Assembly (NCBI GenBank): GCA_945787555.1
Contig: CALZJG010000097.1
Location: 1 to 34,740, forward strand
DNA length: 34,740 bases
Direction: 5' to 3'
Origin: an uncultured Chromatiaceae bacterium
GTDB lineage: Bacteria > Pseudomonadota > Gammaproteobacteria > DRLM01
Shown here: one piece after another, positions 19,125 to 27,339 of the stretch
Numbering within the stretch: the stretch's first letter is position 1
How the letters are laid out: each line of letters starts with the position of its first letter
Program-made: the position numbers and the translations under genes
Notes under the pieces: generated by a model
Databases searched by the model: none
The model's input: only the letters and a program-made list of their open reading frames with translations
Told to the model about the DNA's origin: nothing

Positions 19125-19991
19125 ATGAAATCGCAAAAACATTTCCCCAAGGCCTACAGTGTCGAATTTTTTCCCGCGAAGTCGGAGGACAGCGCGGCCA
19201 GGCTGCGCGAGACATATACAAAACTGGCACCGCTCAACCCTTGCTTCGCCTCGGTCACCTTCGGCGCCGGCGGTTCCACACAAGAGCGCACTTTCGACAC
19301 CGTGCGCGAGATCAATCAACAGACCGGCATCGATGTGGCGCCGCACTTGTCGTGCATCGGCTCCACCAAACAGAGCATCCGCGAGATCTTGCAAACCTAC
19401 AAAGCGCAAGGCATCCGCCATATCGTCGCTCTGCGCGGCGACATGCCTTCCGGCATGCGCGAAGCGGGCGAATTCCGTTACGCCAATGAATTGGTGGCAT
19501 TCATCCGCGCAGAGAGCGGCGACCACTTTTTCATCGAAGTGGCGGCTTATCCCGAATTCCATCCCCAGGCGCCCAACGCACGCGCCGACTTGCTCAATTT
19601 CAAACGCAAAGTAGAGGCCGGCGCCGACGCCGCCATCACCCAATACTTCTACAACGCCGACGCCTATTTTCATTTTTTGGACGATTGCGAACGCCTGGGC
19701 GTGGACCTGCCCATCGTGCCGGGCATCATGCCCATCACCAATCACACGCAATTGGCGCGATTCTCCGATGCGTGCGGCGCGGAAATTCCGCGCTGGATAC
19801 GCAAACGCTTGGAAAGCTATGGGGACGACGTAAAATCTCTGCGCGCCTTCGGCTTGGATGTCACCACCGAGCTGTGCCGCACGTTGGTGGACGGCGGCGC
19901 GCCGGGGCTGCATTTCTACACCATGAATCAGGCCGGGCCGACCACGACGATCTGGGAGCGCCTGGGCATAGAGACCCGCCAGCCGGCATGA
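19125..19991 (+). CDS. metF: 5,10-methylenetetrahydrofolate reductase
   Basis: A 288-residue FAD-dependent TIM-barrel enzyme that reduces methylenetetrahydrofolate to methyltetrahydrofolate, the methyl donor for homocysteine remethylation. It shows YSVEFFPAKSED with the catalytic Glu region, FASVTFGAGGSTQERTFD, APHLSCIGSTKQSIREIL, HIVALRGDMP, VAAYPEFHPQA, ADAAITQYFYNADAYF, PGIMPITNHTQL and the C-terminal GAPGLHFYTMNQ. Length is that of the bacterial enzyme. The ATG at 19125 is the only start that fits. Downstream of ahcY it supplies methyl groups for the same cycle; a repeat element of 180 bp separates the two, so co-transcription is uncertain. Confidence 0.97.
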   Translation: MKSQKHFPKAYSVEFFPAKSEDSAARLRETYTKLAPLNPCFASVTFGAGGSTQERTFDTVREINQQTGIDVAPHLSCIGSTKQSIREILQTYKAQGIRHIVALRGDMPSGMREAGEFRYANELVAFIRAESGDHFFIEVAAYPEFHPQAPNARADLLNFKRKVEAGADAAITQYFYNADAYFHFLDDCERLGVDLPIVPGIMPITNHTQLARFSDACGAEIPRWIRKRLESYGDDVKSLRAFGLDVTTELCRTLVDGGAPGLHFYTMNQAGPTTTIWERLGIETRQPA

Positions 19992-20094
19992 CGCCGCTTG
20001 CGAGCACATGAACAACTTCGCTATGCTCAATCGCACCGCGCATGACAGCTACGGCTTATCGACGCATCGACCTCCGCCCGGCGAAAGGCCAACG

Positions 20095-20772
20095 ATGAAA
20101 CACTGGATCGCAGCTACCTTAGCCATTGGCGCACTGACCGCCCACCTAGCGGCGTACGCGGCCGGCGAGCGATTTTATGGCGGCTTGAGTTTGGGCTTTT
20201 CCTCGACGGATGTGGACAACCTCGCCGCCGAGGATCTGGACGATATCTACGACCCCATCACCGCCTTCAATGCCGACAAGGACACCTCCGATCAGGGCTG
20301 GAAGCTGTTCGGTGGCTATCAGTTCAATCGTTACTTCGGACTGGAAGCGTCGTTCGCCACGCTGGGTGAATACACCCGAACCGGGAGCGGGTCTGGGGTC
20401 AACGCCATCAGCGGCGGCCCCGCCGTGGACTTCAGCACCGACAGCACCCTGGAGCTCAATGGCTTCGGCGTCTCCGCGGTCGGCACACTGCCGCTGTCCA
20501 GGCAATTGTCCGCATTCGCCAAACCCGGTTTATTCCGCTGGAGCGCCAAAAACGACATTGCCGTCTCCCAGTCCGGCGCCGGCGCCAGCGCCAGCAGCGT
20601 CGATGACAACGGCATCGACTTCCAACTGGGTATCGGCGCCAGCTACCGCATCAACCGTCTCTGGCGCGTGCGCGCCGAATGGGAACGCTATTTCAGGATG
20701 GGAGAGCAATCCACCACCGACGAAGCGGACGTGGATTTGTTTTCTCTGGGCGTGGAATTCGGCTGGCGATAG
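20095..20772 (+). CDS. outer-membrane beta-barrel protein (OmpA-like N-terminal barrel type)
   Basis: A 225-residue exported protein. The N-terminus MKHWIAATLAIGALTAHLAA is a signal peptide, with likely cleavage after AYAA before GERFYGG. The mature part has alternating beta-strand patterns such as FYGGLSLGFSST, WKLFGGYQFNRYFGLEASFA, LNGFGVSAVGTLPL, DFQLGIGASYRI and the closing DLFSLGVEFGW, as in eight-strand barrels of the OmpA/OmpW sort. The frame is open to 20008, but the ATG at 20095 with AAAGG upstream gives a clean signal peptide. There is no C-terminal peptidoglycan-binding domain. It is convergent with the PEP-CTERM gene; its specific role is unknown. Confidence 0.75.
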   Translation: MKHWIAATLAIGALTAHLAAYAAGERFYGGLSLGFSSTDVDNLAAEDLDDIYDPITAFNADKDTSDQGWKLFGGYQFNRYFGLEASFATLGEYTRTGSGSGVNAISGGPAVDFSTDSTLELNGFGVSAVGTLPLSRQLSAFAKPGLFRWSAKNDIAVSQSGAGASASSVDDNGIDFQLGIGASYRINRLWRVRAEWERYFRMGEQSTTDEADVDLFSLGVEFGWR

Positions 20773-20826
20773 CGAAACAGCCCCGAACGGAGCTGTGTCA
20801 TCAAGATCCTATAGCAAACAGCTACC

Positions 20827-21318
20827 TTATCGCGCGCCGCGGCGGCGCACCCAGGCCATGCCCAAGAGGCCTAAGGCCATCAACGCCACTACGGCCGGCT
20901 CAGGCACGGATTGCGTTGCGACGCGCGCTCGTGCAGCGGGCGCGAAACTCACATCGAGATGCGCCTCCGACCCACCGGGCAAATCTTCGATGGTGAGAAA
21001 ATCGGGTCCGAAGCTGATGTCAGCGGGACCGGTATAGGTCACACCGACGATGTCGTCGATCACGGCATCGACGTCGCTGAAAGTCAGGTCGACGGCACCA
21101 ACATCCGCAGGAACGATGATGTCTATCGTCGTATCGCCCACGTCCACCGTCACCCCCGTGGCGCCGATGTCGATTTTCTCGCCGGGAGACACGGGCACGC
21201 TGAACTGACCGACGAGTGACTGCAGCAATTGGGCTTCCAGATTGTTACCCAAAAAACCGGCCTGTGCCGCCTGCGCCCAACACAGCGCTAAACTACAGAT
21301 CAGCATTACTTTTTTCAT
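20827..21318 (-). CDS. PEP-CTERM sorting-domain protein, small secreted
   Basis: A 163-residue exported protein. Residues 1-20 (MKKVMLICSLALCWAQAAQA) form a signal peptide. The C-terminus has the exosortase sorting signal: VPEP at about residue 138, a hydrophobic run VVALMALGLLGMAWV, then the basic cluster RRRGAR. The middle is acidic and beta-rich, with runs such as DVGDTTIDIIVPADVGAVDL and FSDVDAVIDDIVGV, and matches no domain I know. PEP-CTERM proteins are cut by exosortase (XrtA) and released or anchored in the exopolysaccharide layer; this fits the prsK and epsB genes in the window. The ATG at 21318 with AAGGGG upstream is used; the frame is open to 21387. A sigma-54-like promoter lies at 21580-21595. 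Confidence 0.88.
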   Translation of the reverse strand: MKKVMLICSLALCWAQAAQAGFLGNNLEAQLLQSLVGQFSVPVSPGEKIDIGATGVTVDVGDTTIDIIVPADVGAVDLTFSDVDAVIDDIVGVTYTGPADISFGPDFLTIEDLPGGSEAHLDVSFAPAARARVATQSVPEPAVVALMALGLLGMAWVRRRGAR

Positions 21319-21735
21319 GACCACACCCCTTACAAATAACTCCATCGGAAACCCGATTCCACACCCATCGGGCGCCCTCAACTCCATTGGTGCCCTAGGT
21401 CGACCCGGCCCGCCTCACGGCAGCCCAGGACTAACATCAATCGAATGCGACTTTCGCGCGCCACCACCGAGAATCTCGTCCTCGCTACGCTTCCTTGGGG
21501 GATACTCCTTAAGATTCACATGTTCGCGATGTCCCTGATTGAACATCGGCGCGGCAACCGCTGATCCAATAATAGACAATGCAATAATTTTGCCAAGCCC
21601 TTAATAGGCTGTTTTTTAAGTTATTAACAATTCCACCGTGCCCCGCACCCTACGCCGACCGTCAAAGTTTCCGACAATCCCGGGATAGCCGGCCTGTGCT
21701 ACCCTGGGCGCGCTACCCACTCCCTGATTGCGGTT
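21319..21735. other. divergent intergenic region between the PEP-CTERM gene and bioA
   Basis: A 417-bp stretch without a convincing gene. It holds the sigma-54-like site at 21580-21595 on the minus strand and so a long, about 250-base, presumed leader for the PEP-CTERM gene. Within that leader a small hairpin ATCGG/CCGAT lies at 21344-21357. The bioA side has no clear -35/-10 pair. Confidence 0.5.
21580..21595 (-). promoter_or_regulatory. sigma-54 (-24/-12) promoter candidate of the PEP-CTERM gene
   Basis: On the minus strand the site reads TGGCAAAATTATTGCA. Compared with TGGCAC-N5-TTGCW it differs at one base, and the invariant GG and GC are exactly ten bases apart. It points at the PEP-CTERM gene 260 bases downstream. 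PrsK/PrsR systems are known to act with sigma-54 on such genes, so the context supports it. Confidence 0.65.
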
Positions 21736-23085
21736 ATGGACAACGCCACCCTGATACAACGCGATCTCGCCGCCGTCTGGCATCCCTGTACACAAATGAA
21801 GGATCATGAGTGGTTGCCGCTGATTCCCATCCGCCGCGGCGAGGGGGTATGGCTGGAGGATTTCGACGGCAAACGCTATCTCGATGCCATCAGTTCGTGG
21901 TGGGTCAACCTCTTCGGTCACGGCAATCCACGCATCAACGCCGCGCTACGCACACAATTGGACCAACTCGAACAGGTGTTTCTCGCCGGCTTCACCCATG
22001 AACCGGTCATCGAGTTGTCCGAACGCCTGCTGCGACTCGCCCCACCCGGACTCGCCCGCTGCTTTTACGCCGATAACGGCTCCTCGGCCGTCGAGGTGGC
22101 GCTCAAGATGAGTTATCACGCCTGGCACAATCAAGGGGCAGCGGATAAGACCAAATTCATCACTTTGAGCAACAGCTATCACGGTGAAACCCTGGGCGCG
22201 CTCGCCGTCGGCGATGTCGCGTTGTATAAGGAAACCTACCAACCCTTGTTGATGCAAGCCATCACCGTGCCCTCGCCCGATTGTTATCAGCGCGAGCCGG
22301 GCAGCTCATGGGCCGAACACAGCGCACGTTTGTTCGAGCCCATGAAAACTACATTGGCACGCCACGCCCACGAAGTCTGCGCCGTCATCGTCGAGCCTTT
22401 GGTGCAATGTGCCGGTGGCATGCGTATGTACGACCCTGTCTACCTGCAATTACTCCGCGCCGCCTGCGATGATTACGGCGTGCATCTCATCGCCGATGAA
22501 ATCGCCGTCGGCTTCGGCCGCACCGGCACCCTGTTCGCCTGCGAGCAAGCGCATGTCACGCCCGATTACCTGTGCCTCGCGAAGGGCCTCACCGGCGGCT
22601 ATCTGCCGCTGTCAGTGGTGCTCACGCGCGAGAATATTTACCAAGCCTTTTACGATGAGTACGCCAGCCAACGCGCCTTCTTGCATTCGCACAGCTATAC
22701 CGGCAATCCGCTGGGTTGTCGCGCGGCCTTGGCCACCTTGGATATATTCGCTAGCGACAACATCCTTGAACGCAATAAGACTCTGGCCAAGGCGATGGCG
22801 CGTGCGACGGAACAGTTCATCGATCATCCCCATGTGGCCGAGGTACGCCAAACCGGCATGATACTTGCCGTAGAAATGGTGCAGGATAAGGCCACTCGCA
22901 CACCCTACCCATGGCAAGACAGGCGTGGACTGCGTGTCTATCAACAGGCCTTGCAACAAGGCGTGTTGCTGCGCCCGTTGGGCAATGTGATTTATTTCAT
23001 GCCACCCTATGTCATCACAGCGGATGAAATAGATCTGATGGTCCAGGCCGCGGCAACGAGCATTGACCACGCCACGCTGAACTAA
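21736..23085 (+). CDS. bioA: adenosylmethionine-8-amino-7-oxononanoate aminotransferase
   Basis: A 449-residue pyridoxal-phosphate enzyme of biotin synthesis, converting 8-amino-7-oxononanoate to 7,8-diaminononanoate with S-adenosylmethionine as amino donor. It begins with VWHPCTQMKDHEWLPLIPI, the BioA signature, then SSWWVNLFGHGNPRINAAL, YADNGSSAVEVALKMSYHAW, LSNSYHGETLGALAVGD, the Asp of HLIADEIAVGFGRTGTLFAC and the PLP lysine K283 in CLAKGLTGGYLPLSVVL. Length and ends are normal. It stands alone, away from other bio genes; the start at 21736 has a weak ribosome site. The methyl-cycle genes nearby supply its amino donor, but that neighbourhood may be chance. Confidence 0.95.
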   Translation: MDNATLIQRDLAAVWHPCTQMKDHEWLPLIPIRRGEGVWLEDFDGKRYLDAISSWWVNLFGHGNPRINAALRTQLDQLEQVFLAGFTHEPVIELSERLLRLAPPGLARCFYADNGSSAVEVALKMSYHAWHNQGAADKTKFITLSNSYHGETLGALAVGDVALYKETYQPLLMQAITVPSPDCYQREPGSSWAEHSARLFEPMKTTLARHAHEVCAVIVEPLVQCAGGMRMYDPVYLQLLRAACDDYGVHLIADEIAVGFGRTGTLFACEQAHVTPDYLCLAKGLTGGYLPLSVVLTRENIYQAFYDEYASQRAFLHSHSYTGNPLGCRAALATLDIFASDNILERNKTLAKAMARATEQFIDHPHVAEVRQTGMILAVEMVQDKATRTPYPWQDRRGLRVYQQALQQGVLLRPLGNVIYFMPPYVITADEIDLMVQAAATSIDHATLN

Positions 23086-23094
23086 TCACGGCAG

Positions 23095-23114
23095 ATTGTC
23101 ACAAATTGTCACAA
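23095..23114. promoter_or_regulatory. tandem 10-bp operator-like repeat upstream of the GGDEF-EAL gene
   Basis: ATTGTCACAA occurs twice with no gap (23095-23104 and 23105-23114) and is followed by TTGACC. Each copy contains a near-palindromic core, TTGTCACAA. The spacing of one helical turn puts both copies on the same DNA face. It lies after bioA and 95 bp before the GGDEF-EAL start, as a regulator-binding site might. Confidence 0.45.
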
Positions 23115-23209
23115 TTGACCGCTTGCCGTATTGACTAGCAATCATTACTTTTGTCTGTCACTGACGTTTACGGAGCGGTGGCGCTTGCCTTCAATCCAGA
23201 ATCAAACTC

Positions 23210-26098
23210 ATGCCCACTTCCAAACAACCTCCCGGCGCAGGGCCAGCTGCACCTGCCGCGCCCACGACATCCAGCACCGCAGGCACCGTGCAGGGGGCTG
23301 CGCCGGCCAGCCGTGACGCAGAAAAACTGCGTTACTTGATGGCGGCCATCACCGACCATCTATTGTTCGTCACGAACGACGCAACCATCGTCGACCTCAA
23401 CCACACTCCGCCTGAGTTAGCAAAGACTCAGATGCTGGGCACGACGCTCTACGATCACTTGCCGCTGGAGACACACGAAAACCTCCGCTCCTGTCTGGCA
23501 CAAGTCACGCGCGATGGCTCGACTTGTGAATTTCACCTCGACCTGCAAGCACCGGCCGGCCCATTACGCCACTACCACTGCCTCATCAGCCCTTGGACTC
23601 AAGACGGTGTCCGCAGCGGCGCTATCATGCACGCCCGTGACATTACCGAGCAGATCAATGCATATAAACTCGCCGACGAAGCCCAATGCCTGGCCAAGCT
23701 GGGGCACTGGGAACTGGATTTGCGCACTAACCATTTGACTTGGTCGGATGAGATCTTCCGCATCTTCGAGCGCGAACCGCGCTCCTTCGGCGCCACCTAT
23801 GAAGCATTCTTATCCTATGTGCACCCCGAGGACCGCGATCTCGTCAACCAAGCGTACACCCACTCGGTGCAGGCACGTACTCCCTACAACATCGTACATC
23901 GCTTGTTATTGGCTAATGACCGGATCAAGTATGTCAACGAGCGTTGTCAAACTCATTACGATGCGCAGGGCAAGCCGATACGCTCCCTCGGCACGGTTCA
24001 GGACATCACTGAAAACAGACTTATCGAACAAGCCTTACAAGAGAGCGAACATTTCAATCGACTCCTGTTCGACAGCCTGCCCATGGGATTGGTGCTCTGC
24101 GCGCTGGATGGTCGGCTAATCGACGTTAATCCCGCCTTTGCCGCCATCCTCGGTCGCAGCGTGGAAGACGCGCTGGCTCTCAGTTATTGGGATATCACCC
24201 CTGAAAAATACGCTGACCAGGAACAACTGCAACTGCACAGTCTTCAGACCACCGGCCGCTACGGACCCTACGAAAAAGACTATATCCACAAGGACGGCCA
24301 TCTCGTGCCCGTGCGCCTCGCCGGACGCCTCGTCACCCGGGGGGGAGAACAATATATCTGGTCGAGCGCGGAGGACATCACCACCCGCAAGCGCGTCGAT
24401 GACAGGCTGCGGCAGGCCGCTATCGTCTTCGAGCAAAGCGGCGAGGGCGTCATCATCACCGATGAACACTGCCGCATTCAAGCCGTCAATCACGCCTTCG
24501 TCAATCTCAGCGGTTATACGACCGCTGAGGTCGTCGGACGTGAACCGGCTTTACTCTTGGCGGAGTCCACCGACCAAACACCCTTGCCCTCGCCTTGGGC
24601 GGCGCTGCACGGCGCACAAGAAGCTCATTGGCAGGGCGAAACCTGGCTACGACGGCGCGACGGCCGCATCTTCCCAGCCTGGATGAGCATCACCGCCGTA
24701 CACGACGAACACGCCGCGCTCACTCACTACATCGCCACATTCAACGATATTACCGAGAAAAAAGCGGCGGAGCAGCGCATCGAATTTCTCGCCCATCACG
24801 ATCCGCTCACCGCACTGCCGAATCGGCTGATGTTCAATGAACGATTAAACCATGCCATGCAGCGTGCACGGCGCGACCAGCAACAATTAGGTCTGCTATT
24901 CATCGATCTTGATGAGTTCAAGCATATCAACGACAGTCTCGGCCATGCTGTCGGCGATCAACTCTTGCAAGAGGTGGCTGCGCGCCTGCAACTGCAGCTG
25001 CGCGAAATGGATACGCTGGCCCGCCTCGGCGGCGACGAGTTCGTCATTCTGTTGGAGGAAGTACGCGAACACGGCGAAGTGGTCACCGTCGCGGAGAAAC
25101 TGTTGCGCGCCGCGCAAGAGCCCTGCCTGATCAACGAACACGATCTCTACATCACTCTCAGTATCGGCATCAGCCTCTATCCCAACGATGGCAGCGATGT
25201 GGAATCACTGATACGCAATGCCGACGCGGCCATGTACCGCGCCAAGGCTAAAGGGCGGAACACCTATCAATTCTATACAGAACGGCTCACTCGCAAAGCC
25301 GTGGAACGCCTCACGCTCGCCACGCAACTGCGAAAAGCGCTGGAATGTGAGGAGTTCATCTTGCAGTTCCAGCCCGTGGTGCGACTCAGCGATGGCGTCA
25401 CGGTGGGCGCCGAAGCGCTGCTGCGCTGGCAGCATCCGCACAAAGGGCTCATCTGCCCGCGCCACTTCATCGGCTTGGCGGAGGAAACCGGCCTCATCGT
25501 ACCCATCGGCGCCTGGGTATTGCAGCAAGCCTGCGCACAACTCTCACGCTGGCAACATGACGGCATCGGGCCACAACAGGTGGCGGTCAATATCTCCAGC
25601 CTGCAACTGGAGCGAGGTGCCTTGTTGCCGGAAGTGGAACAGGCTTTACGCACGCATCGGCTCAAGCCCGGCAGCTTGGAACTGGAGATTACTGAAAGCG
25701 TCATGATGGCGGACATCGACCAGACACTCGTCACTCTAGAGGCCCTGCGTGGCCTGGATGTCACCCTCGCGCTCGACGACTTCGGCACCGGTCATTCCTC
25801 GCTCGCCTACCTCAAGCGCCTGCCTATCCAGCGCGTAAAAATCGACCAATCCTTCGTGCGCGACATCCCGCGTGACGGCAACGATTGCGCCATCAGCCGC
25901 GCCATCATCGCTCTGGCCGAAACACTACAGATGGAAACCGTCGCTGAAGGCATCGAGACCCAAGAACAACTCGAGTTTTTACGCCGCCATCACTGCGACC
26001 TGGGGCAAGGCTGGCTCTATAGCGAGCCGCTCGACAGCCAACGCCTGGCCAGCTGGCATCACGGCGACACGCATCCCAGCATCAACGCTACGCATTGA
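23210..26098 (+). CDS. PAS-PAS-PAS-PAS-GGDEF-EAL protein, cyclic-di-GMP synthesis/breakdown enzyme
   Basis: A 962-residue sensory protein with no clear membrane segment. A Pro/Ala-rich lead is followed by about four PAS domains (near 45-150, 155-270, 275-395, 400-520). The diguanylate cyclase domain has an intact GGDEF at 607-611 (LARLGGDEFVILLEE) and the inhibitory I-site RxxD (REMD) five residues earlier. The EAL phosphodiesterase domain has EALLRW (735-740), VNISSLQLE, LEITESVMM, DDFGTGHSS (856-864), KIDQSFV and ETVAEGIE, so all main catalytic and metal residues are present. Both activities are therefore possible, with the PAS domains choosing between them by some signal. The ATG at 23210 has a weak ribosome site, so the first 40 residues are uncertain. 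Confidence 0.93.
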   Translation: MPTSKQPPGAGPAAPAAPTTSSTAGTVQGAAPASRDAEKLRYLMAAITDHLLFVTNDATIVDLNHTPPELAKTQMLGTTLYDHLPLETHENLRSCLAQVTRDGSTCEFHLDLQAPAGPLRHYHCLISPWTQDGVRSGAIMHARDITEQINAYKLADEAQCLAKLGHWELDLRTNHLTWSDEIFRIFEREPRSFGATYEAFLSYVHPEDRDLVNQAYTHSVQARTPYNIVHRLLLANDRIKYVNERCQTHYDAQGKPIRSLGTVQDITENRLIEQALQESEHFNRLLFDSLPMGLVLCALDGRLIDVNPAFAAILGRSVEDALALSYWDITPEKYADQEQLQLHSLQTTGRYGPYEKDYIHKDGHLVPVRLAGRLVTRGGEQYIWSSAEDITTRKRVDDRLRQAAIVFEQSGEGVIITDEHCRIQAVNHAFVNLSGYTTAEVVGREPALLLAESTDQTPLPSPWAALHGAQEAHWQGETWLRRRDGRIFPAWMSITAVHDEHAALTHYIATFNDITEKKAAEQRIEFLAHHDPLTALPNRLMFNERLNHAMQRARRDQQQLGLLFIDLDEFKHINDSLGHAVGDQLLQEVAARLQLQLREMDTLARLGGDEFVILLEEVREHGEVVTVAEKLLRAAQEPCLINEHDLYITLSIGISLYPNDGSDVESLIRNADAAMYRAKAKGRNTYQFYTERLTRKAVERLTLATQLRKALECEEFILQFQPVVRLSDGVTVGAEALLRWQHPHKGLICPRHFIGLAEETGLIVPIGAWVLQQACAQLSRWQHDGIGPQQVAVNISSLQLERGALLPEVEQALRTHRLKPGSLELEITESVMMADIDQTLVTLEALRGLDVTLALDDFGTGHSSLAYLKRLPIQRVKIDQSFVRDIPRDGNDCAISRAIIALAETLQMETVAEGIETQEQLEFLRRHHCDLGQGWLYSEPLDSQRLASWHHGDTHPSINATH

Positions 26099-26174
26099 AG
26101 CAGGAGGCAATTCCCAGCACATTTTCGTGGCACAATGCCTCTCCAACATCCAACCGCTAGCGTCCGCAGTCATC

Positions 26175-26909
26175 ATGCGCATTCCCCGCATCTACACCGA
26201 CACCCCACTGAGTGTGGGTACACGCCTGTCTTTGGATGCGGCGGCCCACACCCATATCGCGCGCGTGCTGCGCCTCAAGCCCGGCGCGCCCTTGGTACTG
26301 TTCAACGGCACGGGGGGTGAATACGCAGCCATCTTGGACGAGGTGAGCAAACGCCATGCTGTCGCTCACCTGACAAACTTCCACGCGCATGAATGCGAAT
26401 CACCGCTGCCGCTGTGGCTGGCGCAAGGCATCTCGCGCGGCGAACGCATGGATTACACGGTGCAAAAAGCCGTCGAGCTCGGCATCAAGCGCATTCTTCC
26501 GTTATTCACCGACCGCTGTGGCGTGCAGCTCAGCGGCGAGCGTTTGGAAAAACGTCTGCAACATTGGCAAGCCGTCGCCGTCAGCGCGTGCGAGCAATGC
26601 GGCCGCAATCGCCTGCCGGAAATCACCGCACCGCGCACGCTCACGGAGCTGTTGCGGGACGAGACCTCACCGGTCCGCCTGGTGCTCGACCCCCAGGCGA
26701 ACACCACGCTTCGCGACCTCCCCGCCCCCTCTGGTCCGGCGCTGCTGCTCATCGGTCCCGAAGGCGGCTTGAGCAATACGGAAATCGCCGCCGCCCGCGC
26801 CGCCGGCTTCCTCGGCCTGCGGCTGGGACCACGCATCCTGCGCACCGAAACCGCCGCCGTCGCGGCGTTGGCGGCGCTGCAAACCTTGTGGGGTGACTAC
26901 GCTCGCTAG
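26175..26909 (+). CDS. rsmE: 16S rRNA (uracil1498-N3)-methyltransferase
   Basis: A 244-residue SPOUT-class methyltransferase that modifies U1498 of 16S rRNA with S-adenosylmethionine. It begins MRIPRIYTDTPLSVGTRLSL, has the PUA-like N-terminal part HIARVLRLKPGAPLVLFNGTG, then WLAQGISRGERMDYTVQKAVELG, ILPLFTDRCGV, and the knot region LLIGPEGGLSNTEIAAARAAGF and LGPRILRTETAAVAALAALQ. The frame stays open far upstream into the EAL gene, but the ATG at 26175 gives the usual start and length (family about 243). It follows the GGDEF-EAL gene by 76 bp. Confidence 0.96.
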   Translation: MRIPRIYTDTPLSVGTRLSLDAAAHTHIARVLRLKPGAPLVLFNGTGGEYAAILDEVSKRHAVAHLTNFHAHECESPLPLWLAQGISRGERMDYTVQKAVELGIKRILPLFTDRCGVQLSGERLEKRLQHWQAVAVSACEQCGRNRLPEITAPRTLTELLRDETSPVRLVLDPQANTTLRDLPAPSGPALLLIGPEGGLSNTEIAAARAAGFLGLRLGPRILRTETAAVAALAALQTLWGDYAR

Positions 26910-26990
26910 TCGACTCATGCCCCGCCTTGCTTCAGCTCTCTACTGCGATGCCGCCTTGACCCCGGCGTGACATGTGTGCGATAAGACTCC

Positions 26991-27006
26991 GTCAACAATT
27001 GTTGAC
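26991..27006. promoter_or_regulatory. perfect 16-bp palindrome upstream of a small membrane protein gene
   Basis: GTCAACAATTGTTGAC is a perfect palindrome. Its right half overlaps TTGACA (27002-27007), a consensus -35 box; a TATATG lies 14 bases later, which is shorter than usual spacing. It sits 63 bp before the 41-codon gene. An operator for a dimeric regulator is likely. Confidence 0.6.
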
Positions 27007-27068
27007 AATATCACTAAGTTATATGCGGGAATACCTAATCAACCAACTTTGCAAATATGGGGTGAGAT

Positions 27069-27194
27069 ATGGCCAATCCGAATGAGAATACCCGGGCGTG
27101 GGTCGATGTCAGCAAGAATGACGCCGCTGTCGTGTTGGGTCTTACAGTGATATTCTGCGTCTTGTACTTCATTGCTTCCACCTTGACCATATAG
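27069..27194 (+). CDS. 41-residue single-pass membrane protein, function unknown
   Basis: A short open frame, ATG at 27069 to TAG at 27192-27194. It starts MANPNENTRAWVDVSKNDAA and continues into a hydrophobic helix VVLGLTVIFCVLYFIASTLT, ending in isoleucine. The layout is a polar, slightly acidic 18-residue lead and one membrane span near residues 20-40. GGGGTGAG lies a few bases upstream as a ribosome site, a palindrome and a -35-like box lie further upstream, and a hairpin with a T-rich tail follows at 27211. These together make a real one-gene unit likely. I do not recognise the family. Small subunits of membrane complexes look like this, but no partner is evident. Confidence 0.62.
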   Translation: MANPNENTRAWVDVSKNDAAVVLGLTVIFCVLYFIASTLTI

Positions 27195-27210
27195 TAGGCA
27201 CATCGATCCA

Positions 27211-27249
27211 CCCCGCGGTCGGTGAAGTCGTGCCGGTCGCGGGGATTTT
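27211..27249 (+). terminator. probable terminator after the small membrane protein gene
   Basis: CCCCGCG (27211-27217) pairs with CGCGGGG (27238-27244), with a further CGG/CCG pairing inside, and is followed by ATTTTC. The T run is short. It lies 17 bases after the stop codon of the 41-codon gene. Beyond it, to 27386, only the gshA upstream region is seen. Confidence 0.55.
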
Positions 27250-27339
27250 CAAGCCCACTCAGCCCAAAACCAACTCCCTGCCCCCCCACCCCACGCACTT
27301 CAATCCAGCGTCGCACACACCGGCTACCCGGCAGGCTTA

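Noticed and set aside
21592-21618. terminator-like AGCC/GGCT followed by six T upstream of bioA
   Set aside because: The stem is only four base pairs and no plus-strand gene ends just before it.
25872-26174. extended N-terminus of rsmE inside the EAL domain gene
   Set aside because: The extra 101 codons overlap the GGDEF-EAL coding frame and do not match the RsmE family; the ATG at 26175 gives the normal protein.
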